From positions 186,001-250,000 of the forward strand of contig JARROA010000003.1 in assembly GCA_037384425.1 (NCBI GenBank): a stretch of 64,000 nucleotides of DNA. Reading direction: 5' to 3'. The translations under genes were made by a program, and so were the position numbers. Positions 28,710-39,421 of this stretch are shown in pieces. The stretch is from Thiodiazotropha sp037384425. GTDB lineage: Bacteria; Pseudomonadota; Gammaproteobacteria; Chromatiales; Chromatiaceae. Below the pieces are notes generated by a model. It did not search any database and was not told the DNA's origin. It was given only the letters and a program-made list of their open reading frames with translations. Position 1 is the stretch's first letter. The number at the start of each line of letters is the position of its first letter.

Positions 28710-30943
28710 ATGTCCATTGCCCAGCGCATCGCCGAAGAGCTGCAAGTCCGTGTCAAACAGGTGGAGGCAGCCATCGGCCTGCTGGATGAAGGGGCCACCG
28801 TGCCTTTCGTCGCCCGTTATCGTAAAGAGGCCACCGGCGGCCTGGACGACACCCAGCTGCGCCATCTGGACGAACGGCTGATCTACCTGCGCGAACTGGA
28901 GGAGCGGCGCGAGAGCGTGCTCAAATCGATCGAGGAGCAGGGCAAGCTGACGCCGGAGCTGAAAGCCTCCCTGCTGGCGGCGGAGAGCAAGACCCGGCTG
29001 GAAGACCTCTACCTGCCCTACAAGCCGAAGCGGCGCACCAAGGCACAGATCGCCCGCGAGGCGGGACTGGAGCCCCTGGCCCTGGACCTGCTCGATAATC
29101 CTGCCCTGAACCCGCAGCACGAAGCCGCCGCCTACATCGATGCGGACAAAGGCGTGGCGGACGCCCAGGCCGCCCTCGACGGGGCCAAACAGATCCTGAT
29201 GGAGCGTTTTGCCGAGGACGCGGAGCTGGTGGGCCGCCTGCGCGAGCACCTGTGGGAGAACGGCAACCTGGTCTCAAGGGTGATCGACGGCAAACAGCAG
29301 GAGGGGAGCAAATTCAGCGACTACTTCGAATTCGCCGAACGTCTCGACAGGATCCCCTCCCATCGCGCCCTGGCCCTCTTCCGCGGCAGCAAGGAGGGGG
29401 TGCTGCAGCTGGAACTGGCGCTGCCCGAGGACGCGGAACTGGCCCATGGCGAAGCCGGCGCGGCGGAACGCATGATCGCCGCCCATACCGGCACCAGCGA
29501 CCAAGGCCGTGCCGCCGACGCCTGGCTCAAGGAGGTGGTGCGCTGGGCCTGGCGCATCAAGATCCTGGCCCATCTGGACACCAACCTGAAGTCGCGTCTG
29601 CGCGAGGCGGCAGAGGAGGAGGCGATCCGCGTCTTCGCCCGCAATCTGCACGATCTGCTGCTGGCCGCGCCGGCCGGACCCCGCGCCACCATCGGTCTCG
29701 ATCCGGGGCTGCGCACCGGGGTCAAGGTGGCGGTGGTGGACGCCACCGGCAAGTTGCTGGATACAGCGACGATCTACCCCCATGCGCCCAAGAATCAGTG
29801 GGACCCGTCGATCCATCTGCTGGCGGGGCTGGCGCAGAAACACGGCGCCCAACTGATCAGCATCGGCAACGGCACCGCCTCGCGGGAGACCGACAAGCTG
29901 GCGGGCGAGCTGATCAAGCGCCACCCGGAACTGCGTCTGAGCAAAGTGATGGTGAGCGAGGCCGGCGCCTCGGTCTACTCAGCCTCCGCCTTCGCCGCCA
30001 GCGAATTCCCCGAGCTCGACGTCTCCCTGCGCGGTGCCGTCTCCATCGCCCGCCGGCTGCAGGATCCGCTGGCGGAGCTGGTGAAGATCGAGCCCAAGTC
30101 GTCAACGCCGTCGGCGTCGACGTCAACACTGCCTCGGCACCGCTGCTGAGCCGGGTTTCGGGTCTCACCGAATCCCTGGCCGCCAACCTGGTCGCCTACC
30201 GGGACCAGCATGGCGCCTTCAGCAACCGGAAACAGATCCTCAAGGTCTCGCGCCTGGGTGAAAAGGCTTTCGAGCAGTGCGCCGGTTTCCTGCGCATCAT
30301 GCACGGCGACAACCCGCTGGACGCCTCGGCGGTCCACCCCGAGGCCTATCCGGTGGTGGAGCGCATCCTCGCCGCCACCGGCCGGGAGATCGCATCGCTC
30401 ATCGGTGATAGCGGCTTCCTGAAACAGCTCGCCGCCAACGACTTCACCGACGAGCGCTTCGGCGAGCCCACGGTGCGGGACATCATCGGCGAGCTGGACA
30501 AGCCGGGTCGCGACCCGCGTCCCGAGTTCAAGACCGCCAGCTTCAAGGAAGGCATCGAAGCGCTGAAAGATCTCGAGCCGGGCATGATCCTCGAAGGAGT
30601 GGTGACCAACGTCACCAACTTCGGTGCTTTCGTCGACATCGGCGTCCACCAGGACGGGCTGGTGCACATCTCCGCCATGTCGGATAAATTCGTCAAGGAC
30701 CCGCACACGGTGGTCAAGGCGGGGGACGTGGTTAAAGTGAAGGTCATGAGTGTCGATATCGGGCGTCACCGTATCGGTCTGAGCCTGCGCTTGGGAGACA
30801 CACCGGGCGAACAGACCGGCGCAAACCGGCATGAGGATACGCGCAGGCGTCAGTCCGCTGCCAAGGCGCGCGATCGCAAGCCACAGAAACCGGCCGGCGC
30901 CATGGCCCAGGCCTTCGCCAAACTCAAAAAAACCGGACACTGA
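28710..30943 (+). pseudogene. tex: Tex transcription accessory protein, internal deletion and frameshift
   Basis: RNA-binding protein of the Tex/YhgF family. It starts at ATG 28710 after GAGGAAACC. Frame one gives the Tex N-terminal helical domain and YqgF-like nuclease fold (GLDPGLRTGVKVAVVD), ending at EPKSS. The sequence then resumes in another frame at VNAVGVDVNTASAPLL (HhH domain) and ends in an S1 domain (GAFVDIGVHQDGLVHIS). In intact homologues a run of about 26 residues, including GVGQYQHDV, lies between the two, so about 79 bases are missing at 30099-30103. Either a real deletion or a collapsed assembly. Confidence 0.9.
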
Positions 30944-30997
30944 GCGGATAGATGTTTCGATGGGATTGCCGGTTATCCACCTGCCGGCCTCCCGGGT

Positions 30998-33373
30998 CTA
31001 TTGGACGGAGAAGCCCTGTTCCCTGATCAAGCGGAGGCAGACGTTGACGATGTCGCTGTCGAACAGCCTGCCCCGTCCGGCTTCAATCTCCTCGAGTGCA
31101 TGGTCGATTCCCAGGCCCGGTCGATAGGGACGGAAACTTGAGATCGCCTCGACAACGTCGGCTACGGCCAGAATGCGTGACTCCAGCAACAGCGCCGAGC
31201 CGTCTAGACCGAAGGGATAGCCGGAACCGTCCATCCGCTCGTGGTGCTGACGAACGATAGTCGCGATCGGCCAGGGGAACTCGATCGATTTCAAAATATC
31301 GTAACCGGCTTCGACATGGGTCTTCACGATCTCGTATTCGATTGGCGACAGACGTCCCGGCCGGGTGAGCACCTCCGCCGGAACCTGGATTTTGCCGACG
31401 TCGTGGATAACCGCGGCCAGATAGAGGCCGGTGAGACGGTTTTCCGACAGGCCCATCTCACGTCCGATCGCCTTTGCCAGATAGGCCACTCGTCGCTGAT
31501 GACCCGCGGTATAGGGATCCCGTAACTCGACCGTACTCGCCAGCGCCTGTATCGTCTCCTCCATGGTCGCCTGGATACGCTGGGACCAATGCTCACGGTT
31601 CAGGCGGTCGCGTATGGCGCGGATGCCGTATGAGAGGTTGTTGCTCACCTCGCGCATGAGGGCGACTTCATCGTCGTCGAGAGCATCCGTACTGGCGGAG
31701 AAAATCGACAGCACACCCAGGTTATCCCCATCGTTCTGCAGCGGCAGGATCAGACCGGAGTGGATCCCGGCACTCCTGAAGCACTCCTCGCAGGCACGGC
31801 AGTGGGAATCACTGAACACATCGTGAATGACGATCGACTCGCCCTTTTCGAGGGTGTCGGAAAGGGCTCGACAGGCCGTGTTGCAGATGGTTTCGCGTAA
31901 CTGCACATCATTCGGACCGGCCCAGGCCCGGGATTCGAGATGGACGCCATCCGGCTTGAAAGCGCCTATGGTGACCAGGACATGTTCTCCGACATCGACC
32001 ATGGTCCGGCACATCCGGTCCAGCAATTCCTGCACGCTGGTAGCCCTGACCAGGATCTCGTTTCCGGCACTCAAGGTACGCAAGGCCCGGTTCACACGGC
32101 GTAAGTGTGTTTCGCTGGCACGCAGGGCGTCCTCGGTGCGTTTGCTTTCGGTGATGTCACGGCCTACTGAGAGCAGACTCACCACCCGGCCCTCCTGATC
32201 GGTCTCCGGCACAATGACATACTGCAGATAGAGCTCTTCGCCGCGTGCATTGGTCCAGGTGAACTCCACGGACTGACGTTCGCCGCTATGCAATACCTGT
32301 TGTAATGCCGTCGTGTAGCCGCCGATGACAGGCGTCGATACCTTGGGAATCTCTTTCGCGGGAACTCCGATCACCTGCTCCGCAGTGAGACCGCTGGCCT
32401 TTTCCCACGCCGGATTCACATAGATCCTGCGCAGCTGGCTGTCATAGCGCACGACCAAGTCCGGGCTGTGCTCCACCAGGGTTCGATACTGTTGCTCCTG
32501 CACTCTCAGCGCCAGTTCCATCCGCTTACGTTCCGTGATGTCCACAATCAGGCCGGTCAAACCGCGGACCGCGCCATCCGAGCGGGTCAGTGTGGTCTTG
32601 TGAAAGATCACATCCCGCAAACTGCCATCCGCCCATTTCACCTTGGCTTCGTAGACCTGATTGCCCGGGTTTTCGAACAAGGCCTGATCCGCCGCGGTAT
32701 AGCGGTCTGCGAGATCATTGGGAGAAATCTCATACACCGTCTTGCCCAGGATGCGATCTCGACTCAGTCCCAGATAGCTCTCGAAGGCGGAATTGCAGGC
32801 CAGGTAACGGCCCGCGCGGTCTTTGACAAAGAAAGGGTTGGGTATGGATTCATACAGTGATTGCAATTGATGCTGTCCCATCCACGGTTCGTCATCGTCC
32901 ACAGCTTCTGCCTGCCCGGGCAGTTCCTGCAGGAGCGTCATTACCGCACGCCGGTTCTTTTCCTCCGGGGGGAAAAGCGGCTGTGTGTTCGCGCTAACCC
33001 GTACACGACTGCCGTCGCTACGCAGAATCGCCATTTCGAAACCCGCCACAGCCCGTCCCGATTGCACTGTCTTCATCCAGGGAAGATCAGCCGTAGGGAG
33101 CAGCTCACCATCATCTTTCAAATACGACCAGGGGAGTTCAGAATTGCAGGCAAAGGCCATGTCGGCAGTGCCCCGCAGAATGCTCTCGGCGGCAGGATTC
33201 AGTTGCAGGATTCGACCGCCATCGTCATGCAACAGCACAGCTTCTGCCATGACGGTGAAAAGCGCTCGATAACGCGTTTCGATTTCAGGAAGCCTGTTCG
33301 CATTATGGATCTCCTCCGTTGCGAACGAGGAAAGCGACACAAGACTGTCAATCAATTTCGGAGAATCTGCCAT
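30998..33373 (-). CDS. PAS-GAF-HD-GYP phosphodiesterase
   Basis: 791 residues, no membrane helix. Three PAS domains (about 30-150, 165-285, 290-410) are followed by a GAF domain (about 430-575) and an HD-GYP domain (from about 590) with HDVGKIQVP and HHERMDGSGYP intact. HD-GYP enzymes hydrolyse c-di-GMP to GMP. It lies tail-to-tail with tex, 54 bases away. With the GGDEF-EAL protein it is one of two c-di-GMP turnover proteins here. The sensed signal is unknown; the PAS and GAF domains suggest a small ligand, redox or gas. Confidence 0.92.
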   Translation of the reverse strand: MADSPKLIDSLVSLSSFATEEIHNANRLPEIETRYRALFTVMAEAVLLHDDGGRILQLNPAAESILRGTADMAFACNSELPWSYLKDDGELLPTADLPWMKTVQSGRAVAGFEMAILRSDGSRVRVSANTQPLFPPEEKNRRAVMTLLQELPGQAEAVDDDEPWMGQHQLQSLYESIPNPFFVKDRAGRYLACNSAFESYLGLSRDRILGKTVYEISPNDLADRYTAADQALFENPGNQVYEAKVKWADGSLRDVIFHKTTLTRSDGAVRGLTGLIVDITERKRMELALRVQEQQYRTLVEHSPDLVVRYDSQLRRIYVNPAWEKASGLTAEQVIGVPAKEIPKVSTPVIGGYTTALQQVLHSGERQSVEFTWTNARGEELYLQYVIVPETDQEGRVVSLLSVGRDITESKRTEDALRASETHLRRVNRALRTLSAGNEILVRATSVQELLDRMCRTMVDVGEHVLVTIGAFKPDGVHLESRAWAGPNDVQLRETICNTACRALSDTLEKGESIVIHDVFSDSHCRACEECFRSAGIHSGLILPLQNDGDNLGVLSIFSASTDALDDDEVALMREVSNNLSYGIRAIRDRLNREHWSQRIQATMEETIQALASTVELRDPYTAGHQRRVAYLAKAIGREMGLSENRLTGLYLAAVIHDVGKIQVPAEVLTRPGRLSPIEYEIVKTHVEAGYDILKSIEFPWPIATIVRQHHERMDGSGYPFGLDGSALLLESRILAVADVVEAISSFRPYRPGLGIDHALEEIEAGRGRLFDSDIVNVCLRLIREQGFSVQ

Positions 33374-33700
33374 ATGTTTGTTGCTAACGGGTAAGTATGC
33401 AGTATTCGAATGCTCGAGATAGGCCGTGTACTGTTACCTATCTCATCCCCTGTTCAACACACCCTGCAGAATCCCTTACGCAACCCGATATCTTCTACTG
33501 CCTTCGTACCATCATGATCGGTGCCCCTTTTGCGGCTCGCCGGACCATTATCGAGATAATAGTGCAAAAACGGAAGTAATTCTCCCCCCAGCCTGTTCGG
33601 ACAGACCAGAGCGTACCGGAAAACCGACCCTCAACGACCACGCTACAGGTGAGCGCGAATCCGTTTCCTTTAACAATTCGACTTCTGATTGAAAAGCGGT
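33374..33700. other. Intergenic stretch, no gene seen
   Basis: Between two minus-strand genes. Locally A/T-rich around 33540-33580 and expected to contain the promoter of the HD-GYP gene. No credible coding frame or terminator was seen. Confidence 0.5.
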
Positions 33701-34324
33701 TTAATGCACTCTCTCCACAGGCTGCCGATTGGGCCGCCCGAAAGTGAACATCCTGCCCATGGTCGTCTCGCCTCGCGCATGGTGCAGCAGAGCCATGCCG
33801 GCATGGCCCAGCACGTAGACCCACATCAGCGTCGCCAGGGAGCGGTGCAGAGTGAGAACGAGGCGAGCCCAGTCAGCGAGTTGCCCCGAGTCAGACATAC
33901 CTAGCCAGACAGTAAAACCAGTCAGCGCCATGCCGAGGGCACACAAGGCACCCAAGCCATGGACGGTGCGGGCAATGCGGTTATTGTCAGCCGGTGAAGG
34001 CGAGCACCGCGAGCGCAGAGACACCCAGGTGCTTTTCACGGCTTGTAATAACGCATGACGGGAAGTGGATGAAAACCAGGGGAACAGTTCTCCAGATCCT
34101 TCCTCGGTCCGACGAACGAAGAGCCAGACAAACCAGGCGAGGATGAGTGACAACGACAGCATCCCGAACACCTCATGCAGTTCGAAGCCAATGGCGCTTA
34201 ACCCGTTGCGTACAACTTTGGTTCCGGGCATCTCCATGAAAGTTGATAGCAGCAACTGCAGGCTGATACCGATTACCAGGCCGGCATGCAGCAGTCTTGT
34301 GGTCAAACTCGGTGTCTTTTCCAT
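33701..34324 (-). CDS. Cytochrome b561-type membrane protein
   Basis: 207 residues with four hydrophobic segments and histidines in positions expected to hold b-type haem (RLLHAGLVIG near the N-terminus, FELHEVFGML, RTVHGLGALC, VLTLHRSLATLMW). It resembles the cytochrome b subunits that pass electrons between quinones and periplasmic partners. The start at 34324 has GGAGATC upstream. Third gene of an operon with marC and a small membrane protein; no partner dehydrogenase gene is adjacent, so the electron partner is unknown. Confidence 0.75.
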   Translation of the reverse strand: MEKTPSLTTRLLHAGLVIGISLQLLLSTFMEMPGTKVVRNGLSAIGFELHEVFGMLSLSLILAWFVWLFVRRTEEGSGELFPWFSSTSRHALLQAVKSTWVSLRSRCSPSPADNNRIARTVHGLGALCALGMALTGFTVWLGMSDSGQLADWARLVLTLHRSLATLMWVYVLGHAGMALLHHARGETTMGRMFTFGRPNRQPVERVH

Positions 34325-34345
34325 CAGTATGATCTCCAGATAAGG

Positions 34346-34978
34346 TCAAGCCAGTCCCGGCAACAGCTGCTGCAAACCCTGGGTGATGAATTGGATGGCG
34401 ATAGCCGACAGCAACAGTCCCATGATGCGGCTGGCCACATTGATGCCGGTCTTGCCCAACACACGGGCCAGTTGCTCGCCCAGAGCAAGCGACAACCAGA
34501 CCAGGCCGGCAACGAGCCAGATCTCGCCGAGCAATGCTCCGCTACCCAGCCAACTGCTGCGCCCATGGGCATAGATGATGACAGTACTGATCGCACCCGG
34601 TCCGGCCAGCAGGGGTATGCCTAGCGGCACCACTCCCACCTGGGCCTTATCCTGCGCCTCGTTGGCCTCTTCATCGGTATGCCGTGCGCCGCTCATCTTT
34701 GCATGCAGCATGGCGATCGCCATCAGCAGGATGAGGATCCCTCCGCCCACCCGAAACGACGGGATGTCGATACCGAAAAAACGCAACAGCGTCTCTCCGC
34801 CCAAGGCGGCAAGACTCAGCACGGCCGCAACCGTGAGTGCGGTACGGTGCGCGGTGGCCCGGCGCTGTGTAGGGTCGTCGCCTGTTGTCATGGCGGTGAA
34901 TGCGGAAATCGCCAACAGCGGATTGACGATCACGATCAAACCGATCAGGGAGTGCAGTTCGCCGTGCCAATCAAACAT
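34346..34978 (-). CDS. MarC family integral membrane protein
   Basis: 210 residues, six predicted membrane helices, with the family motif GPGAISTVI near the middle and NPLLAISAF at the N-terminus. Function unknown; the old link to multidrug resistance is not supported for the family. The ATG at 34978 has GGGAG about nine bases ahead and is preferred over GTG at 34987. It overlaps the small gene upstream by eight bases. Confidence 0.88.
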   Translation of the reverse strand: MFDWHGELHSLIGLIVIVNPLLAISAFTAMTTGDDPTQRRATAHRTALTVAAVLSLAALGGETLLRFFGIDIPSFRVGGGILILLMAIAMLHAKMSGARHTDEEANEAQDKAQVGVVPLGIPLLAGPGAISTVIIYAHGRSSWLGSGALLGEIWLVAGLVWLSLALGEQLARVLGKTGINVASRIMGLLLSAIAIQFITQGLQQLLPGLA

Positions 34979-35246
34979 CTTCCACACTCCCTTGTCTCAC
35001 CTCTGTTTCCACGACATGATACTCACCCTCGATCACTGCTGGTCGGGTACCCTGCCGCGGCTTGAGCAGATGTCTGCGTATCCACCACAAGCGCAGCAGG
35101 AGCAGTCCGCTCGCCACCAGCGCCAATCCGAAGAAGAGCGCTCCGGCAAACAGCCCAAGGATCAACCAGATCCCAACAAGCAGACCCGAAAGAAGCTTGT
35201 GTACCCCGCTGTATTGCGTTGTTTTCCGTTCCCATTGCTTCGACAT
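34971..35246 (-). CDS. Small membrane protein
   Basis: About 91 residues from the ATG at 35246, which has AGAGGTGG in front. Two adjacent hydrophobic helices (LLSGLLVGIWLILGLFAGALFFGLALVA, LLLLRLWWI) and an acidic C-terminus. Overlaps the marC start, so the two are coupled. I do not recognise the family. Confidence 0.6.
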   Translation of the reverse strand: MSKQWERKTTQYSGVHKLLSGLLVGIWLILGLFAGALFFGLALVASGLLLLRLWWIRRHLLKPRQGTRPAVIEGEYHVVETEVRQGSVEDV

Positions 35247-35270
35247 AAGGCCACCTCTCGCTAAACCCAT

Positions 35271-35653
35271 TGCAGGATACGGACCAGCCAGGCCTCGTGG
35301 TTTATTTCATTGTCATCTCACTACCCTTGACAGCACATGCGCATGCTCTCTGCACGCTTGCAGCCACACCCAGGCCGGAGCAATCGCATCACCGCCGTCT
35401 CTGTGCCAGTGACATCCTCTTCCTTATCCCCACAATGCGGTGACTTTGCACCGGCGAGGCTGGTGGATATTGCCCAGTAACAGAGACATTGAGCCCGCAC
35501 TGGTCACACCGAAAGCAGAACAATCAAACTGAATGCCGCATTCAAGCAGCCACGGGGTTGATGGCAAGACATGGCATCCGGCTTGCACAGAGAGGGTATG
35601 CCCAGGAGTCGCTGGGTTGAGGACTTTCATCAACCGTTATCAGGAGAAGACCT
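35271..35653. other. Intergenic stretch, divergent promoter region
   Basis: Separates the minus-strand marC operon from the plus-strand OmpA-like gene and should hold promoters for both. No supported open frame; candidate short frames have no ribosome site. Confidence 0.4.
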
Positions 35654-36292
35654 ATGAAACCTCTTTACAAAAGCATGCTTGGCGCCTTAATCATCGGCAC
35701 GCTCAGCAGCGTCCAATCCGCCATGGCGGACGAGGCAAGCGGCTATGTTCTCGATAGTGCCGGTCAGCCCGTCCTGACCAGTAGCGGCGGTTGCCTTCAT
35801 ACCGAGTCCTGGGACGCATCCATGCCGACCTGTCCTGAACCCACACTGGTGTTCGAGGAAGATCAGGGCAAGATCCTATTTGCCCTCGATGATTCCGAAT
35901 TCTTCGGTTTTGACAAGGTCACACTCAACGATCAGGCCAAGGCCGATCTCGACACAATGATCAATGCCGTAGAAGACTCGGACGAGATTCACCGTGTCAG
36001 TGTTACCGGACATGCGGATCAGATCGGACCCTCGCCCTATAACGAGCAGCTGGCACTGAAACGGGCTGATAGCATCAAAAACTATCTGATCAGCAAAGGC
36101 ATTCCCGCCGACCGTATCCAAACGCTCAGCGACGGAAGTTCCCAACCACTGGTCAGTTGTCCGAACATCACGAACCGATCAGATCTCATCCGCTGTCTGG
36201 CACCCAACCGTCGGGTGGAAATCGAGGCCTTGGTGGCGAACAACGTCGTAATCGACACCGAACTCCTGCTGCCTTCCGGACAATCGCTATGA
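35654..36292 (+). CDS. OmpA-family peptidoglycan-binding protein
   Basis: 212 residues. The signal peptide ends near SAMA|DEASG. A short N-terminal region with two cysteines is followed by an OmpA C-terminal domain (about 70-205) with VTGHADQIGP and the NRRVEI motif that binds diaminopimelate in peptidoglycan. No N-terminal beta-barrel, so it is a periplasmic protein tied to the cell wall. Strong ribosome site AGGAGA before ATG 35654; closed by a terminator at 36329. A paired cysteine segment (SCPNITNRSDLIRC) interrupts the domain, as in some OprF-like proteins. Confidence 0.88.
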   Translation: MKPLYKSMLGALIIGTLSSVQSAMADEASGYVLDSAGQPVLTSSGGCLHTESWDASMPTCPEPTLVFEEDQGKILFALDDSEFFGFDKVTLNDQAKADLDTMINAVEDSDEIHRVSVTGHADQIGPSPYNEQLALKRADSIKNYLISKGIPADRIQTLSDGSSQPLVSCPNITNRSDLIRCLAPNRRVEIEALVANNVVIDTELLLPSGQSL

Positions 36293-36328
36293 GGGTGCAG
36301 TGAACACCAGGTACAGCCTGCGGAATCG

Positions 36329-36360
36329 ACCCGGTCGTGCGTTGGCACCACCGGGTTTTT
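36329..36360 (+). terminator. Rho-independent terminator after the OmpA-like gene
   Basis: ACCCGGT, loop, ACCGGGT, then TTTT, starting 37 bases past the stop codon. Confidence 0.75.
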
Positions 36361-36458
36361 CATTGCGTCATGATTCAGTTTGGCTCCCGTCTAAACAGCG
36401 CATCGTACAGAGCGGACCGCAGCAACCCTGCATCAAAGCGTCGAATGAAGGGAAAGGT

Positions 36459-37967
36459 TCAGTCCGAAGCCACCTGGCTCTTGAGCAGGAGCAGCAATGG
36501 CGCCATCAGCAGAAAGCTCAATGCGATCAGCATATAGACCTGGGTAAAGGCGAGCATGGAGGATTGCCGCCCCAACTCCTGGCCCAACAGGGCGACGGCA
36601 ACAGGATCGTGTAACTCGAGCCCCTGACTTGCCAGCCAGTGGTGCAAGGCGGGGTTGAATAAAGTGATATGCCCACCCAGCTGGTTCCAGTCCATCTGAC
36701 CGAAGCGGGTATACCAGGTGGCGGCGATCGACACCCCCACCGCGCTGCCGATGGTGCGTGAGAGATTGAACAGCCCTGCGCCCCCATCCGCTTGTTCACG
36801 GCTCAGGGTGCTATAGGCCATGGTCGACAGGGGCACGAATACCGCCCCCATGCCGACACCCTGTATCACCCCCGGCCAGATGACCCAGCCAGGACTCAGA
36901 CTCAGATCGTAGAATGCCATCAAGCCGGTACCCAGCGCTGCCAACAGCATCCCACCGCCGACCAGCCAGCGGTGATCGACCCGCGCGGTCAGGCGCGCCA
37001 CGATGGCCATGGAGAGTGCCGACCCCAGCGCCCTGGGTGCCATCACCAGTCCGGTGGTCTCCACCGGATAACCAAACAGGCGTTCGAGCATGATCGGCTG
37101 CAGGGCGATGGTACCGAACAGTCCCAGTCCGAACACCAGCATCATCAACGACGCCAGCGCCAGATTACGATCGCGAAACAGCCGCAGATTCACGATCGGC
37201 CGCGCCACACTGAGTGAACGCAGGACAAAAGAAACAATACCTGCCACCGCCAGCATGCTCAGCAGGTCGATCATCCCCGACTGCCACCAACCCTCCTGGT
37301 TACCCCGATCGAGCAGAGTCTGCAGGCTGCCGATGCCGATGACCATCAACACCGCGCCCAGCAGGTCGGTACCGACCTCGCGCCGGGCTGTCTCCCGGAT
37401 GTAGCGCGCCACCAGCAGCAGATTCAACAGTCCCACCGGCAGGTTGATATAGAACACCCAACGCCAGTTGAGCACCTCGGTGACAAAACCGCCAACCGTT
37501 GGACCGAGCACCGGCCCGAGCATGATGCCGACACCCCAGATCGCCATCGCCTTGCCGCGCTCCTCAGCGGGAAAGACATCGACCATCACCGCTTGCGACA
37601 GCGGAATCAACGGCGCTCCGGCAATCCCCTGCAAGAGACGGAAACTGACGATCTCCGGCAGGCTGCTGCTCTGCCCGCAGAGCGCCGAGGCAAGCACGAA
37701 GCCAACGATGCCAAACATCAATACACGCCGACGGCCAAAACGTCCTGCCAGATAACCTGTCAACGGAATGGTCACCGCTTCCGCCACGATATACCCGGTG
37801 AGTACCCAAGTGACCTGATCGGCGGTGGCGCCCAGGGCGCCCATCATATGCGGCAGGGTGACGTTGACGATGGTCATATCCATGATGACCATCACGGTGG
37901 TCAGCATCAGCGCCACCCCCGTCAGCAGCCGGTTGCTGTTTTCCGCGGCGGTCTGCGCAAGCTTCAT
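36459..37967 (-). CDS. DHA2-family MFS efflux transporter (EmrB-like)
   Basis: 502 residues from the ATG at 37967 (MKLAQTAAENSNR), preceded by GGAGTGG. About 14 hydrophobic helices. MFS motif A is present as GYLAGRFGRRRVL, and the DMTIVNVTLP motif D is typical of DHA2/EmrB. Drug/proton antiporter of the inner membrane. Immediately downstream of the membrane-fusion partner (16-base gap), so they form an EmrAB-like pair needing an outer-membrane TolC. No TolC gene or regulator is adjacent. Confidence 0.9.
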   Translation of the reverse strand: MKLAQTAAENSNRLLTGVALMLTTVMVIMDMTIVNVTLPHMMGALGATADQVTWVLTGYIVAEAVTIPLTGYLAGRFGRRRVLMFGIVGFVLASALCGQSSSLPEIVSFRLLQGIAGAPLIPLSQAVMVDVFPAEERGKAMAIWGVGIMLGPVLGPTVGGFVTEVLNWRWVFYINLPVGLLNLLLVARYIRETARREVGTDLLGAVLMVIGIGSLQTLLDRGNQEGWWQSGMIDLLSMLAVAGIVSFVLRSLSVARPIVNLRLFRDRNLALASLMMLVFGLGLFGTIALQPIMLERLFGYPVETTGLVMAPRALGSALSMAIVARLTARVDHRWLVGGGMLLAALGTGLMAFYDLSLSPGWVIWPGVIQGVGMGAVFVPLSTMAYSTLSREQADGGAGLFNLSRTIGSAVGVSIAATWYTRFGQMDWNQLGGHITLFNPALHHWLASQGLELHDPVAVALLGQELGRQSSMLAFTQVYMLIALSFLLMAPLLLLLKSQVASD

Positions 37968-37983
37968 GGATCCACTCCCGCAC

Positions 37984-38967
37984 TCAAGGACTCTGCGTCG
38001 TGTTGATCGTGACCTCACTGCTGGCACCCAGGCGCAATCCGGGTGCCGGGTCGAGAATGTGCACTCGCACCGGGAAACGTTGCGTCACCTTCACCCAGTT
38101 GCCGGTCGCGTTTTCAGGCGGAAACAGGGAAAAAGCGGTGCCCGAGGCCGGACTCAGGCTGACCACTCTGCCGTTGAAAGTCTTGCCCGGCGCCATGTCC
38201 ACGGTCACCTGTGCCGGCAGACCGGGATGGATGCGCACCAGGTCAGTCTCCTTGAAGTTGGCATCCACCCAGACATCGCCCGTTTCGACCAGAGCGAACA
38301 GGCCCTGACCGGCGGTGACGAAACTGCCTGCCCGCAGATCCACCTCGCCGACGATACCGTCTGCCGGCGCCAAGACCCGGGTATGCTGCAGATCCAGTTG
38401 CGCCTGATCCCGAACTGCCATGGCCAGCTTGATCGCGGCATTGTCATCGCCATCAGCTCCCCGGCGTGCAATGGCCGCCGCTTTTTGCGCCTGGGCCACG
38501 GCGAGGGCATCTTGCGCTTCCTTCAGCGCCTTGCGGGCGGCGTCGCCGTCATCTTTCGAAGCGGTACCCTTTTGCACCAGCTTCATCACCCGTGCTGTGT
38601 GCCGTCGCGCCTCCCGCAAGCTGGCCTGTGCCGCATCCACCTGGGCCTGGGCGGTAACCACCTGCGCCTGGGTGGCACGCTGCGCCTGTCTCGCCTGCTG
38701 CAGATCGGCATCCGCCTTTTGCAGGGCCAAGGCAAAGGGTTTGGGATCGATGCGAAACAGCGTATCGCCCCGCTTCACGGCCTGGTGGCTGAGCACCGCC
38801 ACCAAGGCAACGGGGCCACTCACCTGGGCGCTGATATCGACCACGTGCATACCGAGATAAGCGTCGGAAGTGGAGGGATGGAGATGCTGATAGTGGTCGA
38901 CGTAGGCGGCGGCTGCGCCGCCTATCAGCAACAGCGGCAAGAGGATAAGGATTCGACGCAAGTTCAC
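37984..38967 (-). CDS. HlyD/EmrA-family membrane fusion protein
   Basis: 327 residues from GTG 38967 (VNLRRILIL), which has GGGAG seven bases ahead; ATG 38988 adds seven residues and is less likely. An N-terminal membrane anchor is followed by a lipoyl-like half, a coiled coil rich in Ala, Gln and Arg (about 80-200), and the beta-barrel domain (VTVDMAPGKTFNGRVVSL). Adaptor that links EmrB-like transport to TolC. First gene of the pair. Confidence 0.9.
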   Translation of the reverse strand: MNLRRILILLPLLLIGGAAAAYVDHYQHLHPSTSDAYLGMHVVDISAQVSGPVALVAVLSHQAVKRGDTLFRIDPKPFALALQKADADLQQARQAQRATQAQVVTAQAQVDAAQASLREARRHTARVMKLVQKGTASKDDGDAARKALKEAQDALAVAQAQKAAAIARRGADGDDNAAIKLAMAVRDQAQLDLQHTRVLAPADGIVGEVDLRAGSFVTAGQGLFALVETGDVWVDANFKETDLVRIHPGLPAQVTVDMAPGKTFNGRVVSLSPASGTAFSLFPPENATGNWVKVTQRFPVRVHILDPAPGLRLGASSEVTINTTQSP

Positions 38968-39421
38968 TTTGCATTCTCCCGGTAGCATTCAACGGTACTG
39001 ACACGAGCGTGTATGGACCCTTGCCACGCTCTTTCCCCCAATACAGCAAATCCCCTGCCAGCCGTTCCGATCGACAGCACTGTAATGCGCAATGACTGGT
39101 GGCACTGGCCATTCTCTGGATAAATCAGGCTTGGCAAGCTCTCGCCATGAACCGGGTGCAGACAAAGGTATTCATAAACTGGCTCAGCTAGACCGGACTT
39201 CGGTTCAATTCAACCAATTCACTCCTTTGAGTCGCCGCCTCATGAATTCAACAGAATGCGAGATGCCAGCAAACTTGACTACATGGCGTTGTGCTGTATT
39301 CCGGTATGGGGTATGCATGGATACAGGTGTCGGATGTTCCGGCGCTTCCAATACCAAATCCTTGGATTGGTGCATCATCACCTTATCGTGCTGAGTTCAA
39401 CCGAGTCTGGAGAGTACAATC
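38968..39421. other. Intergenic stretch, divergent promoter region
   Basis: Between the efflux operon (minus) and the DUF3096 gene (plus). No supported open frame; expected to hold both promoters. No operator palindrome for an adjacent regulator is evident. Confidence 0.4.
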
